Part shown: piece after piece, positions 5,258 to 5,442 of the stretch
Layout: each line of letters opens with the position of its first letter
How positions within the stretch are numbered: position 1 is the stretch's first letter
From: Candidatus Rokuibacteriota bacterium
Lineage (GTDB): Bacteria > JAUVQV01
Length of the DNA: 5,442 nt
Reading direction: 5' to 3'
NCBI GenBank assembly: GCA_030597995.1
Contig: JAUVQV010000088.1
Location: 1 to 5,442 of the forward strand
Program-made: the position numbers and the translations under genes
Notes under the pieces: model-generated
What the model was told of the DNA's origin: nothing
What the model saw: only the letters and a program-made list of their open reading frames with translations
Database searches by the model: none

Positions 5258-5442
5258 TGCTTCGGCTTCTCCTCCTTTTTCTCTCCTTTCCTCGGAGCCG
5301 GCTCCCAGCCGGTCACCCTCTTGTATTCCTGGATCACCGCCTCCCGCACCACCTTGTGGGCCTCGCGGTTTGTGGGGACAATCAAATCCACGAAGTTGTC
5401 CCGGCTGGCCCTCTGGGACGGAAAACTGACAAATAGCCCCCG
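5254..5442 (-). CDS. spoVG: SpoVG-family protein, C-terminal 62 aa (partial, runs off right edge)
   Basis: The reverse strand is open from the window edge (5442) to a TGA at 5256-5254, encoding 62 residues. GLFVSFPSQRASRDNFVDLIVPTNREAHKVVREAVIQEY is characteristic of the end of SpoVG: the GLFxxxPS block, then DxxxPxNxxxxxxxxxAVxxEY. SpoVG is a small nucleic-acid-binding regulator first known from Bacillus septation and sporulation and widespread in non-sporulating bacteria. After the core this copy has an extra tail of about 20 residues rich in Lys and Glu (APRKGEKKEEKPKQ), which could aid nucleic-acid contact or be merely flexible. The N-terminal portion lies outside the window. The gene overlaps the DUF72 start by four bases, suggesting one operon. 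The family call is from motif recognition only. Confidence 0.78.
   Translation of the reverse strand, partial: RGLFVSFPSQRASRDNFVDLIVPTNREAHKVVREAVIQEYKRVTGWEPAPRKGEKKEEKPKQ

Overview
The window reads as chromosomal DNA of a GC-rich Gram-negative bacterium, most likely a deltaproteobacterium of the Desulfuromonadales/Geobacterales kind. This is inferred from the density of one-component and two-component signalling proteins, the PATAN (DUF4388) and DICT-like domains, and a SpoVG homologue in a non-spore-former context. No RNA gene or other phylogenetic marker is present, so the assignment is tentative.

Layout. Positions 1-583 (minus strand) hold the N-terminal 194 residues of a two-TM, HAMP-domain membrane protein that runs off the left edge. 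Positions 584-1035 are a divergent intergenic region. At each end of it is a sigma70-like promoter, one facing left (612-640) and one facing right (976-1004). Between them lies a roughly 300-bp imperfect inverted-repeat element with terminal inverted repeats, a 20-bp perfect stem, further paired blocks, inner hairpins, and an 11-bp direct repeat at both borders. It looks like a MITE/REP-type non-autonomous insertion. Positions 1036-4463 (plus strand) are a two-gene operon: a 629-aa REC-GAF-degenerate GGDEF-DICT-like protein, then a 512-aa pseudo-REC-PATAN-winged helix-like-degenerate GTPase protein, coupled through a TGATG stop/start overlap. Positions 4490-5442 (minus strand, convergent) hold a DUF72 (YecE-like) gene preceded by the C-terminal part of a SpoVG-family gene. 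Those two overlap by four bases (ATGA).

How the parts may work together. The plus-strand operon is the most interesting coding content. Only the first receiver keeps its phosphoacceptor Asp. The GGDEF motif is replaced by EEGFF, the second receiver has Ala instead of Asp, and the C-terminal GTPase-like fold has lost its P-loop, DxG, GxxGQ and NKxD signatures. The pair therefore looks like a phosphorylation-input, protein-interaction-output signalling module rather than an enzyme cascade. The divergent HAMP protein, also without a visible enzymatic output in the part seen, is a plausible membrane partner. The SpoVG-DUF72 pair is a separate transcription unit with no evident functional link to the operon.
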